A stretch of DNA of 64,000 nucleotides from Streptomyces sp. NBC_01723 (GTDB taxonomy: Bacteria; Actinomycetota; Actinomycetes; Streptomycetales; Streptomycetaceae): contig NZ_CP109171.1 in NCBI RefSeq assembly GCF_036246005.1, forward strand, positions 4,266,001-4,330,000, given 5' to 3'. Below, piece by piece: positions 43,206-52,346 of the stretch. The position numbers and the translations under genes are program-made. The notes under the pieces are model-generated. The model worked only from the letters and a program-made list of their open reading frames with translations, searched no databases and was not told the origin of the DNA. Numbering within the stretch: the stretch's first letter is position 1; every line of letters starts with the position of its first letter.

Positions 43206-44272
43206 TGTCCGTCACCGCACGGGACGGGCGGCCCACGCTCGCCGTCGTGGGCGCGACCGGAGCCGTCGGCACGGTCATGCTCACCATCCTGTCCCAGCAC
43301 GCGGACGTCTGGGGCGACATCCGCCTGATCGCCTCGCCGCGCTCGGCCGGCCGCAAGCTGGCCGTGCGCGGTGAGGAGGTCGAGGTCGTCGCGCTCACCG
43401 AGGAGGCCTTCGACGGCGTCGACGTCGCCATGTTCGACGTCCCCGACGAGGTCGCCGCGCAGTGGGCGCCGATCGCCGCCGCCAAGGGCGTGGTGGTGGT
43501 CGACAACTCCGGCGCGTTCCGGATGGACCCGGACGTGCCGCTCGTCGTGCCCGAGGTCAACCCGCACGCGCTGCGGATGCGGCCGCGCGGCATCGTCGCC
43601 AACCCCAACTGCACGACCCTCTCCATGATCGTGGCGACGGGCGCGCTGCACGCCGAGTTCGGGCTGCGCGAGCTGGTCGTCTCCTCGTACCAGGCGGTCA
43701 GCGGCGCGGGCCGGGACGGCGTGGACACGCTGCGCCGGCAGCTGTCCCTGGTGGCCGGTACCGAGCTGGGGACGCACCCCGGTGACGTGCGGCGGGCCGT
43801 CGGCGACGACACCGGGCCGTTCCCGGAGCCGGTCGCGCTGAACGTCGTACCGTGGGCCGGGTCGCTGCGCGAGGACGGCTGGTCGTCGGAGGAGATGAAG
43901 GTGCGGGACGAGTCCCGCAAGATCCTCGGGCTGCCGCAGCTTCCGGTGGCGGTGACGTGTGTACGGGTTCCCGTGGTCACCACCCATTCCCTGACCGTGC
44001 ACGCCCGTTTCGAGGGCGAGGTCACCGTCGACCGGGCCCGGGAGATCCTGGCCACCGCGCCCGGCGTCGTCCTCTTCGACAACCCGGCCGCGGGGGAGTT
44101 CCCCACCCCCGCCGACGTGGTCGGCACCGACCCCACCTGGGTGGGGCGGGTACGGCGGGCGCTGGACGACCCGACGGCGCTGGAACTCTTCGTCTGCGGG
44201 GACAATCTGCGCAAGGGCGCCGCGCTGAACACCGCGCAGATCGCGGAGCTGGTGGCCGCCGAGTTCGCCTGA
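43205..44272 (+). CDS. asd: aspartate-semialdehyde dehydrogenase
   Basis: 355 aa. It reduces aspartyl phosphate to aspartate semialdehyde with NADPH. The nucleotide-binding loop is [18 protein letters not shown] at the N-terminus. The catalytic cysteine is in [14 protein letters not shown] (about C138), followed by [15 protein letters not shown]. The His region [18 protein letters not shown] is near 260. The ATG overlaps the ask stop, so one operon makes both enzymes. A hairpin terminator lies about 140 bases downstream. Confidence 0.96.
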
Positions 44273-44410
44273 ACCCCCATCAGGCCCCATCCAAGGGGCG
44301 AAAAGCCCTGGCCACCGCGGGTTTCCTTTGTAGGATCCGTGGACGAGATGTGATCCGGAAGTTGGTCCGGACTACTTGTACCCGGCACCTGTGCCGTCAG
44401 AGGATTTCCT

Positions 44411-44442
44411 CCCCGCCCTCCGCAACCGTGCGGAAGGCGGGG
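44411..44442 (+). terminator. hairpin downstream of asd
   Basis: CCCCGCC-C-TCCGC pairs with GCGGA-A-GGCGGGG around a six-base loop (12 bp, one mismatch), followed by a T-containing stretch. It lies in the 395-base gap 44273-44667. The rest of the gap has GTGGGGACG direct repeats near 44490-44520 and a possible promoter for the sigma gene, but no convincing gene. Confidence 0.65.
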
Positions 44443-44667
44443 AGCGTCTTTGCGGTCACCCATTCGGGGCGCGGAGACGCGTGGGTCGGCGTGGGGACGC
44501 CGAGGGCGGGCGTGGGGACGCTCGTTCACATGGGACATAGGGGATGAGCGGACGATGAGGGCGTATGACGCACCGTCAGCCGGGCGGCTGCCCGACAGAC
44601 CGGACCGACACGGGAACGTGACGCCCGGCCCGTACAACCCTCACGGGGGTCGGCGTGTCCAACAGGC

Positions 44668-45342
44668 GTGGCAGAGGTACTCGAATTCACCGCATCGACG
44701 CGTGGCCCCGCTGTGCGGGCCCCCGGCCGGTCAGTCCGTCCCCGTGTGGCCGGTCCGGCCGGTGGCATGCCGGTGATCGCGCCGATGCCAGCAGCGCGGC
44801 CGGCCCGCATCTCGAACCAGCGCGACGGCGCCGACGACACGGTGGCGGCGGGTACCACCGTCGACCACCTCACCGAGACGTACCGGGCGCACTACCGGTC
44901 GCTGCTCGGCCTTGCGGCCCTGCTCCTCGACGACACCGCCTCCTGCGAGGACGTCGTCCAAGAGGCCTTCATCCGCGTGCACTCCGCGCGCAAACGCGTC
45001 CGCGACCCGGAGAAGACCCTGGCCTATCTGCGCCAGACCGTCGTCAACCTGTCGCGTTCGGCGCTGCGCCGCCGCATCCTGGGCCTCAAGCTGCTCTCCA
45101 AGCCGATGCCGGACATGGCGAGCGCGGAGGAGGGCGCCTACGACCAGTTGGAGCGCGACTCCCTGATCAAGGCGATGAAGGGACTCCAGCGCCGCCAGCG
45201 CGAGGTCCTGGTCCTGCGCTACTTCGCCGACATGACCGAGGCACAGGTCGCCGAGACGCTCGGCATATCCCTCGGCTCGGTGAAGGCGTACGGTTCACGC
45301 GGCATCGCGGCGCTCAGGGTGGCCATGGAGGCACCGGCATGA
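44668..45342 (+). CDS. RNA polymerase sigma-70 factor, SigE family (ECF)
   Basis: 224 aa. After a variable 60-residue N-terminus, region 2 is seen (VDHLTETYRAHYRSLLGLAALLLDDTASCEDVVQEAFIRVHSAR) and region 4 (LERDSLIKAMKGLQRRQREVLVLRYFADMTEAQVAETLGISLGSVKAYGSRGIAALR). The SVKxxxSRG motif is typical of the actinobacterial SigE-family ECFs. The start is uncertain: GTG 44668 has weak support and ATG 44767 is possible. It overlaps the next gene by ATGA, whose product may control it. Confidence 0.85.
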   Translation: MAEVLEFTASTRGPAVRAPGRSVRPRVAGPAGGMPVIAPMPAARPARISNQRDGADDTVAAGTTVDHLTETYRAHYRSLLGLAALLLDDTASCEDVVQEAFIRVHSARKRVRDPEKTLAYLRQTVVNLSRSALRRRILGLKLLSKPMPDMASAEEGAYDQLERDSLIKAMKGLQRRQREVLVLRYFADMTEAQVAETLGISLGSVKAYGSRGIAALRVAMEAPA

Positions 45343-46568
45343 GTGACGGCAACGGGCACGCTCCGCGGGAAGAGGGCGCGCCGCAGGAAGGGTCCGTTCC
45401 CCGGGAGGGGCCCGCGCCGGACGGACCGGCCGCGGCGAACCCGGCGGACGCGACCGCCGGGCGGGATCAGCAGAACCACACGCACGAATCTGGGAACGGA
45501 ACTGTGAACCACGGCCCCGCCGACCAGGGCCCCGACCCGCGAGGGCAGGACGGGCCCGACGCCGACGAGGCGGCGCTGCGCCGGATGCTGCAGCAGGCCG
45601 TCCAGGACGTCGAACCGAGCGACGGCACCCTGGAACACCTGCGCCGCGCGGTACCCGCCCGGCGGGCCCGCAAGCGCCAGGCCGCCGTCGGAGTGGCCGC
45701 CGCCGCCCTCTTCCTGGGCACCGCGGTCCCCGCTCTCGTACACGTCTCCAACTCCACCGGCCCGGGCGCCGACCCGTCCGTCGCGGGCCACGCCTCGCAG
45801 GCCCAGGGCGGCGCCTCCCAGGGCAAGGACCCGGCCGGCGGCCAGAGTGGTGTCGCCGGTTCCGAGGGCCCCGGCGAGGACAAGGACCGAACCGGCCCCA
45901 AGGAGACGCCCGACGGCAAGGAGAGCGGCGCGGCCACGGGCTCCGCGCCCGGGACCGAACCCTCGCCCAGCGTCGCCGCCGACGTTCCGGCGTGTGCGCC
46001 CAAGCAGCTCGGACCGGCCGTCGCCAGCATCGCCGAACCCGACTCCGCGGGCGTGGTCTACGGCTCGTTCCGGGTCACCAACGTCTCCTCGGACGGCTGT
46101 ACCGTCACCGGCCCCGGCAACGTGTCCACCGCCTCGCAGGGAGCGGCGGACGCCTCCAGGATCGGCACGGCACGGCATGTGGCGGGCGACGCCGCGGCCG
46201 GACTGCCCGACCCGTCCCTGGAGACCGGGGCAGTGACCCTGGCGCCGGCCTCCGGGTACGAGGTGCAGTTCGCCTGGGTGCCCTCGGAGACCTGTCCGAC
46301 CACCGGCGGCACCACCGGGGGCAGCACCGGCGGACCCTCGCCGGACCCCTCGCCCACCGGGGACACGACTGCCGCGGGCGGCACCTCCACGGGCGGCGCC
46401 GAGGCCGGTCCCACGACCCAGCTGCTCAGCGAGGACGGACCGGCGGACGGAAGCGTGTCGGTGACCTACACCCCCGAGGGCGGATCCGGTTCGGCCACGG
46501 CCACGGTGTCCCACGCGTGCGTGGGCACGGTGTACTGGACGGGTGTGCTGGCGGGCACGGAGTCGTAA
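45339..46568 (+). CDS. single-TM protein co-transcribed with the sigma factor (DUF4232-like outer domain)
   Basis: 409 aa. The cytoplasmic part (1-120) is acidic and disordered with a helix ADEAALRRMLQQAVQDVEPSDGTLEHLRRAVPARRARKRQ, one membrane helix lies at about 123-141, and a long Gly/Ser/Pro linker leads to an external domain from about 215. That domain has CAPKQLGPAVASIAEPDSAGVVYGSFRVTNVSSDGCTV and two more cysteines, resembling the C-x-n-G-C pattern of DUF4232. Coupling to the sigma gene suggests a sensor or anti-sigma role, but no zinc-binding anti-sigma motif is present. Confidence 0.65.
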   Translation: MSDGNGHAPREEGAPQEGSVPREGPAPDGPAAANPADATAGRDQQNHTHESGNGTVNHGPADQGPDPRGQDGPDADEAALRRMLQQAVQDVEPSDGTLEHLRRAVPARRARKRQAAVGVAAAALFLGTAVPALVHVSNSTGPGADPSVAGHASQAQGGASQGKDPAGGQSGVAGSEGPGEDKDRTGPKETPDGKESGAATGSAPGTEPSPSVAADVPACAPKQLGPAVASIAEPDSAGVVYGSFRVTNVSSDGCTVTGPGNVSTASQGAADASRIGTARHVAGDAAAGLPDPSLETGAVTLAPASGYEVQFAWVPSETCPTTGGTTGGSTGGPSPDPSPTGDTTAAGGTSTGGAEAGPTTQLLSEDGPADGSVSVTYTPEGGSGSATATVSHACVGTVYWTGVLAGTES

Positions 46569-46579
46569 GGGGCGCCTTC

Positions 46580-47431
46580 TCAGGCGTTGGACGGGCTGGG
46601 CCGCGCCGCCCGCTCGCTCTCTTCCCCGGCGGTCTCGGCGTCGGCCTCCGCGGTCTCGGCGTCCTGCGCCTCCTCCACCGTCAGCCCCAGCTGCGCGTCC
46701 CGGGCGAGTTCGACCTCGCGGCGCAGCAGCCGGAACCACATGAAGATCACGAAGCCCACGAAGGCGAACCACTCGGCGGTGTAGCCGAGGTTCTGGAACG
46801 CCTTCAGGTCGAGGCCGCTGTTCTGCGGCGCGCTGACGGGCACGGCCCGCATCCCGGAGTCGCCGCTGTTCAGCGTGATCCACGCGTCGTACACGTCGTA
46901 CGGCACGAGGTTCAGCAGTGTCGCCGCGCTGATCGAGCCGGTCTGCCCGGCGGGCCATCCGGAGCGTCCGCTGACGCCGTTGCCGCCCGGGGACTCCGGG
47001 GCCTGGAGGGCTCCCGTGACGGTGACCTCGCCGACGGGCGGGGCCGGGACCTTCGCCGGGTCGGGTGCGCCCGGCAGCCAGCCGCGTACGACCGGCAGCG
47101 CGCGGCCGTCGTCGGTGCGCAGCAGCGTGAGGACGTAGTAGCCCTCCCGGTCGTCCAGCTTCCGCTCGGGGACGAGCAGCTGGTCGTCGTACCGGCCGGT
47201 GACGGTGGTCTGCTTGCCGACCGTGGACTTGTCCAGCGGCAGCAGCTCGTCCAGCGGGCGGGGCGCGTCCCGGCGGGCCTCCTCGTGCTGGGTGGCCGCG
47301 GTCTCGTGGTCCTGCACCCGGTCCTCGAAGCGGCCCAGCTGCCAGGAACCCATGAAGATGCAGAAGGGGATGGCCAGGACGACGAAGACGTTGATCCCCC
47401 ACCATCGGGGCGTCAGCAGAAACCGGTACAC
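46580..47431 (-). CDS. SURF1 family protein
   Basis: 283 aa. Two membrane helices (about 10-30 INVFVVLAIPFCIFMGSWQLGRFEDR and 218-238 WFAFVGFVIFMWFRLLRRE) flank an external domain with VTVTGRYD, LLVPERKLDDREGYYVLTLLRTDDGRALPVVRGWLP and LNLVPYDVYDAWI. The QLGRFEDR and VVRGWLP segments are SURF1 hallmarks. SURF1 helps assemble cytochrome c oxidase. The GTG at 47431 is chosen from the -10 box seven bases upstream. The C-terminus is Glu/Ala-rich. Confidence 0.88.
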   Translation of the reverse strand: MYRFLLTPRWWGINVFVVLAIPFCIFMGSWQLGRFEDRVQDHETAATQHEEARRDAPRPLDELLPLDKSTVGKQTTVTGRYDDQLLVPERKLDDREGYYVLTLLRTDDGRALPVVRGWLPGAPDPAKVPAPPVGEVTVTGALQAPESPGGNGVSGRSGWPAGQTGSISAATLLNLVPYDVYDAWITLNSGDSGMRAVPVSAPQNSGLDLKAFQNLGYTAEWFAFVGFVIFMWFRLLRREVELARDAQLGLTVEEAQDAETAEADAETAGEESERAARPSPSNA

Positions 47432-47438
47432 GCCTTCC

Positions 47439-47444
47439 ACGGTA
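47439..47444 (-). promoter_or_regulatory. -10 box of a probable leaderless SURF1 promoter
   Basis: On the minus strand TACCGT ends seven bases before the GTG at 47431. Confidence 0.45.
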
Positions 47445-47574
47445 CGGGGCGGGCCGGTGCGCACCTGCTTCGGGGCTGTGGAAAACGTGCGGGCCGGCGG
47501 GTGGACGGGCGAGGTTGTCCACAGGCTGGGGATCCCGTCTGCGCGTTGTCGGCAGGTCGGGGCAGTATGGGGCC

Positions 47575-49434
47575 ATGACTGAGAGCAACGGGTCCGTTCG
47601 GTCGGACAAGTCGTCGGACGAGGCGGACGAGCGGCAGACGCAGGGCGAGCAGATGCCCGAGTGGGAGAAGCGGTTCCGGGCGCCCAGGGTGTCCCTTCCC
47701 GACTGGGCCGAGGACGCCCCGGACCGCTCCCTGTTCGTGTCGAACGCGACGGGGACGTACGAGCTGTACGCCTGGGACCGCTCGTCCGGTGACCAGCGCC
47801 AGGTCACCGACCGGCCCAACGGCACGACGGACGGCGTGCTCTCGCCCGACGGCGACTGGATCTGGTGGTTCGACGACAAGGACGGCGACGAGTTCGGCGT
47901 CTGGCGCCGCCAGCCCTTCGCGGGCGGGGCGGACGAGGCGGCCGTGCCGGGCCTCGACCCCTCCTACCCGGCGGGCCTCGCCCTCGGCCGCGACGGGCGT
48001 ACGGCGGTGGTCGGCCGCTCCACCGACGAGGAGGGTACGACCATCCACCTCGCGCGCGGGGACGGCGCCGCCCCCGCGGAGATCTACCGGCACCGCGAGT
48101 CCGCGGGCGTCGGCGACCTCTCGCACGACGGCACACTGATCGCGATCGAGCACACCGAGCACGGCGACGCGATGCACTCGGCGCTGCGCGTGCTGCGCCC
48201 CGACGGCACGACGGTCGCCGAGCTGGACGACACGGAGGGCGGCGAGGAGGAGCTGGGCCTGGAGGTCCTGGGCTTCGCGCCGGTCGACGGCGACACCCGC
48301 CTGCTCATCGGGCACCAGCGCCGGGGCCGCTGGGAGCCGCTGGTGTGGGACGTGGCGACGGGGGAGCAGACCGACCTCGCCCTGGAGCTGCCGGGCGACG
48401 TCAGCGCCGAGTGGTTCCCGGACGGCAGCGCCCTGCTGATCGTGCACGGCTTCGAGGCCCGCAGCGAGCTGTTCCGCTACGACTTCGCCGAGCGCGAGCT
48501 GGCCGAGATCGAGACGCCCGCGGGCACCGTCTCCGGGGCGACGGCCCGCCCGGACGGCACCGTGGAGTACCTGTGGTCCTCGGCCGCCGAGCCCTCGGCC
48601 GTCCGCTCCACCAGCGGCCGTGTCGTCCTGGACCCGCCCGGCATGAAGTCGCCGCGCTCGGTCCCGGTGGAGGACGTGTGGGTGGAGGGCCCCGGCGGCC
48701 GCATCCACGCCCTGGTCCAGAAGCCCGCCGGCGCGACCGGCCCGCTCCCGACGGTCTTCGACATCCACGGCGGCCCGACCTGGCACGACAGCGACTCCTT
48801 CGCCGCCGGCCCGGCCGCCTGGGTGGACCACGGATACGCGGTCGTCCGCGTCAACTACCGAGGCTCCACCGGGTACGGACGCGCCTGGACCGACGCCCTC
48901 AAGCACCGGGTGGGGCTCATCGAGCTGGAGGACATCGCGGCGGTGCGCGAGTGGGCGGTCACCTCCGGCCTCGCCGACCCCGGCCGCCTCATCCTCACCG
49001 GCGGCTCCTGGGGCGGGTACCTCACGCTCCTCGGCATCGGCACCCAGCCCGAGGCGTGGACCCTGGGCATCGCCGCCGTCCCGGTCGCCGACTACGTCAC
49101 CGCGTACCACGACGAGATGGAGGGCCTGAAGGCCCTCGACCGCACCCTGCTGGGCGGCACCCCCGAGGAGGTCCCCGAGCGCTTCGAGGCGTCCTCCCCG
49201 CTGACCTACGTCGACGACGTCAAGGCCCCCGTCTACATCTCGGCCGGGGTCAACGACCCACGCTGCCCGATCCGCCAGGTCGAGAACTACGTCAAGCGCC
49301 TGGAGTCCCGCGGCGCCGTCCACGAGATCTACCGCTACGACGCGGGCCACGGCTCCCTGGTCGTCGACGAACGCATCAAGCAGGTCCGTCTGGAACTGGA
49401 CTTCGCGGAGAGGCACCTGCCGAAGGGCGCGTAG
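47575..49434 (+). CDS. S9 family prolyl oligopeptidase-type peptidase
   Basis: 619 aa, cytoplasmic (no signal peptide). Residues 35-365 form a beta-propeller-like region (LFVSNATGTYELYAWDRSSG, WIWWFDDKDGDEFGVW, SAEWFPDGSALLIVHG). The C-terminal hydrolase has IHGGPTWH, nucleophile S479 in LTGGSWGGYLTLLG, D561 in GVNDPRCPI and H592 in DAGHGSL. It should cleave short peptides or acyl-peptides. It is divergent from SURF1 by 143 bases and followed by a convergent gene. Confidence 0.9.
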   Translation: MTESNGSVRSDKSSDEADERQTQGEQMPEWEKRFRAPRVSLPDWAEDAPDRSLFVSNATGTYELYAWDRSSGDQRQVTDRPNGTTDGVLSPDGDWIWWFDDKDGDEFGVWRRQPFAGGADEAAVPGLDPSYPAGLALGRDGRTAVVGRSTDEEGTTIHLARGDGAAPAEIYRHRESAGVGDLSHDGTLIAIEHTEHGDAMHSALRVLRPDGTTVAELDDTEGGEEELGLEVLGFAPVDGDTRLLIGHQRRGRWEPLVWDVATGEQTDLALELPGDVSAEWFPDGSALLIVHGFEARSELFRYDFAERELAEIETPAGTVSGATARPDGTVEYLWSSAAEPSAVRSTSGRVVLDPPGMKSPRSVPVEDVWVEGPGGRIHALVQKPAGATGPLPTVFDIHGGPTWHDSDSFAAGPAAWVDHGYAVVRVNYRGSTGYGRAWTDALKHRVGLIELEDIAAVREWAVTSGLADPGRLILTGGSWGGYLTLLGIGTQPEAWTLGIAAVPVADYVTAYHDEMEGLKALDRTLLGGTPEEVPERFEASSPLTYVDDVKAPVYISAGVNDPRCPIRQVENYVKRLESRGAVHEIYRYDAGHGSLVVDERIKQVRLELDFAERHLPKGA

Positions 49435-49573
49435 TCTCTCGGCTCGATCCTCTTTCCCGACCGGGACGGGTGGTGGGTGGGCAAAAGGCCGGGGGTCCAG
49501 GGGGCGGAGCCGCCTGGGCGGGGCTGCGGGGCCGAGCCCTCACATTCCCGCCCACCCCCACGCCGCCGCCCGC

Positions 49574-51586
49574 CTACCCGGGGGACCGCTCCCGCGTACG
49601 CCGCCCCAGCAACTCCGCCAGCCCCCGCCGCGTGGCCGCCAGCACCACCCGATCCTCACCCCGGAGGACATACGTGTCGGGCAGATCCCACACCAACCGG
49701 GACTCCCGAGGCGCCTCGCCCTCCTCGTCCGCCTCACCCTCGCCGGAGGCGGACCCGTCCGCCACCTCCAGCGCCAGCACCCGCCACGCCCCCGCCCGGA
49801 AAGCCTCGCCGACCGTCCGGCCCTCCAGCTGCGGATGCCCCGCCACCTCCACCGCGGCGAACAGCAGCACCCGCCGCTCGACGGGAATCGCCCCAAGAAT
49901 CTGACGCCCCATCATCGCCCCGGCGAAGGACGGCGCCGCCAGATGCGTCACGCTCCGGCTCCGGGTGAGCGCACCGGGATGGGCGGCACGCAGAGTGCGG
50001 TACACGGCGGTCGCGAAGTCGTCGTCGTACAGCCGCAGCACCACCCGCAGCCCCGACCGCACGGACCGCCCGTACAGCACCGCCTCCAGGTTGGTGGTGT
50101 CCACACTGGTCAGCGCGAGCAGCGAGTGCGCGCGCTGGATCTTCGCGGCCTCCAGCACCCCCTCCTGCGTCACGTCCCCCAGCACCACCGGCACCCGCAG
50201 CCGCCGGGCGGTCGCCAGCCCCCGCGCCTCGGGGTCGGCCTCGACGCAGACCACCGGGATGTTCATCTCCCGCAGCCGCGTCAGCACCCGTGTGCCGATC
50301 TTGCCGAGACCCAGCAGCACGACGTGTCCGCCGATCCCGCGCGGCGGCTTGCGCAACGCGGTAGCGGTACGGAAGGTCCCCAGGGCCTCCAGTACGGCCG
50401 CCAGCAGCACCGGAAGCAACAGCAACCCCACGAACCCGGAGAGAAGTTGCAGGATCTGACGGCCGATGTCCGCGTTGTGGGCGGGTTCGTTGATGGAGAA
50501 CAGGTCGAGCAGCGTCACGTACGTCGCGTGCACCGGATGGTCGTCCGTGACCACCATCAGCGCCACGGCGAGCGCGACCACGCACGCCGCCAGACCGGCC
50601 AGCGACCACCGCAGCCGCCGCGAGAACAGCTCGGCGAACGGCGGCACGCTCGCGCGTCCGGCGGGCAGCGACGGTCCGGAGTACGACACCTGCTCCAGCG
50701 CCACGGTCCCGCGCCCGGTCGCCGCCTGGACCGCCGCCGCGTCGGGCAGCAGCTGCGGACCCTCGCCGCTGTCCTCCGAACCGTCCGCCCCGGCAGGGTC
50801 GTTGCTCGTCGTGGAGAGCAGCGCGAGGGTGCACAGTCCGGGGTCGGCGACCTGGCCTGGGAGGGGCGGGTTCCGTTCCACCGCGCGCAGCAGCAGGCCG
50901 TCGGTCTCCACGATCTTGCTGGTGCCGACGAGCGCGGTGGCCGCCAGCGCGGGCGCGGCCGTGTCGGCGTCGGACAGCACGGTCGTGGAGGACTCGGCGG
51001 CGCCCGACCCGGTGGCGTCCCCGTCACCGGTCGCCAGTGCGGCGCTCTGGTCGAGGAGATCCTCGATGTGCTGGCCCAGGCGCCGGTTGTACAGGCGCAG
51101 CACCAGCCGCAGCCGTGGGTTGAGCCGACGGGCGGTCAGGGCCGCGCGGATGTTGGTCTCGTCGTCGTCGTACACCAGCGCCAGCGCGCCGGCCCGCTCC
51201 ACGCCCGCGTCGGCGAGCACGTCCTCGGTCGGCTCGGTGGCCTCCAGTTCGCGGCCCCCGCCTTCACGGCCCGCCCCTTCACGGCCCGCCCCTTCACGGC
51301 CCGCCCCTTCGCGGCCCGCGCCGCCCTGGTCGCCGTTGCCGCTCCGGTTGACGGCCGCGGTGACCATGTCCAGCAGCGCCGCCGAGGCCGCCCGGGCCCG
51401 TCCGACCACCGGCTGCCGCACCCGGCGCCCGGAGGGCGGGACGACGAGGGTGACCTGTTCGCGGTAGACGCCGCGCAGTTCGGCGGCGAGGCGATGCGCC
51501 AGCCCGTCGTCACCGCACACCACCATGTGCGCGTACGCGTCGCCCTGCGGAACCTGGTTCGGAACGCTCCCCGTATGAGTCCCCAT
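49574..51586 (-). CDS. RCK-pore-RCK channel-like protein (TrkA-N domains)
   Basis: 670 aa. A first RCK-like domain (HMVVCGDDGLAHRLAAELRG) contains a GREGA repeat insert at about 90-109. Two membrane helices near 325-350 and 385-410 enclose TLLDLFSINEPAHNADIGRQILQLLSG as a pore-loop candidate. A second RCK domain follows (GGHVVLLGLGKIGTRVLTRLREMNIPVVCVEADPEA) with a TrkA-C-like end. This order is that of CASTOR/POLLUX-like ion channels. The canonical TVGYG filter is absent, so K+ selectivity is unclear. Family members are sometimes called NAD-binding lipoprotein in Streptomyces. Confidence 0.75.
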   Translation of the reverse strand: MGTHTGSVPNQVPQGDAYAHMVVCGDDGLAHRLAAELRGVYREQVTLVVPPSGRRVRQPVVGRARAASAALLDMVTAAVNRSGNGDQGGAGREGAGREGAGREGAGREGGGRELEATEPTEDVLADAGVERAGALALVYDDDETNIRAALTARRLNPRLRLVLRLYNRRLGQHIEDLLDQSAALATGDGDATGSGAAESSTTVLSDADTAAPALAATALVGTSKIVETDGLLLRAVERNPPLPGQVADPGLCTLALLSTTSNDPAGADGSEDSGEGPQLLPDAAAVQAATGRGTVALEQVSYSGPSLPAGRASVPPFAELFSRRLRWSLAGLAACVVALAVALMVVTDDHPVHATYVTLLDLFSINEPAHNADIGRQILQLLSGFVGLLLLPVLLAAVLEALGTFRTATALRKPPRGIGGHVVLLGLGKIGTRVLTRLREMNIPVVCVEADPEARGLATARRLRVPVVLGDVTQEGVLEAAKIQRAHSLLALTSVDTTNLEAVLYGRSVRSGLRVVLRLYDDDFATAVYRTLRAAHPGALTRSRSVTHLAAPSFAGAMMGRQILGAIPVERRVLLFAAVEVAGHPQLEGRTVGEAFRAGAWRVLALEVADGSASGEGEADEEGEAPRESRLVWDLPDTYVLRGEDRVVLAATRRGLAELLGRRTRERSPG

Positions 51587-51759
51587 TTGAAGAAGGACAG
51601 TACAGGCGCCGGGCGCGGTTCCCGGAGGGCCCGAAGAGGCCGAGGGCGGCATCAAGAACGCATAAAGATTGCCGGAACACGGCAATGACGCGCTCCGGCG
51701 CCGGATGTGAGGATTCTTCTCACCGGAGCTCAGCGACGGGTGGGAGGGGGACGGCACAC

Positions 51760-52269
51760 ATGGCCTGGTTTCTCGGAATCGGCATCACGGGGGTTGTGCT
51801 GCTCGCCCTGTCGCTGGTCTTCGACGGACTGCTGGAAGGCGCGCTCGACGGAGCGCTGGACGGCGTCCTGGAGGGGTGGCTGTCGCTGCCGGTCGTCGCC
51901 GGATTCGTGGCGATGACCGGCTTCGGTGGCGCCATCGCCCTCGGCACCGGCTGGACCGGACCGGCGGGGGCCGCCGCGGCCGGCGCGGTCGTGGGAGTGT
52001 GCGCCGCCTGGCTGACGTACCGCTTCAGCCGTGCGCTGATGCGCGACCAGACCGCCGTCACACCCAGCACGAACGACCTGCTCGGCACATCCGGCAAGGT
52101 CGTGACCGCCATCCCGGCGGAGGGTTACGGCGAGGTGCTGCTGCGGCTCGCGGGCCAGCCGTTGAAGTGCGCGGCGCGCAGCGCGGTGCCGGTGGCGCGG
52201 GGCGCCGAGGTGTGGGTCGAGGCGGTGCCGACGGGGACGTCCGTCGTGGTCCGCCCGGTGGACCGCTGA
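51760..52269 (+). CDS. NfeD-like membrane protein
   Basis: 169 aa. A membrane helix at residues 1-22 is followed by an unusual LEGALDGALDGVLEGW stretch, then two to three more helices to about 95. The C-terminal OB-fold (TNDLLGTSGKVVTAIPAEGYGEVLLRLAGQPLKCAARSAVPVARGAEVWVEAV) is the NfeD domain. It is encoded 77 bases before a flotillin, the classical NfeD-SPFH pairing, and the two are expected to act together in membrane microdomains. GGAGGGGGA precedes the ATG. Confidence 0.85.
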   Translation: MAWFLGIGITGVVLLALSLVFDGLLEGALDGALDGVLEGWLSLPVVAGFVAMTGFGGAIALGTGWTGPAGAAAAGAVVGVCAAWLTYRFSRALMRDQTAVTPSTNDLLGTSGKVVTAIPAEGYGEVLLRLAGQPLKCAARSAVPVARGAEVWVEAVPTGTSVVVRPVDR

Positions 52270-52346
52270 CCACCCCCATCTCCGTTCTGTCTCTTCCGAT
52301 CTCTGTCTTCTCTGTCTCTATCTCTGTGTGATTCGGGGGCGTTGTC

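Noticed and set aside
52270..52346. CTCTGT-rich low-complexity stretch considered as a regulatory repeat
   Set aside because: It is irregular pyrimidine-rich sequence without a defined unit or symmetry; nothing beyond composition can be supported.
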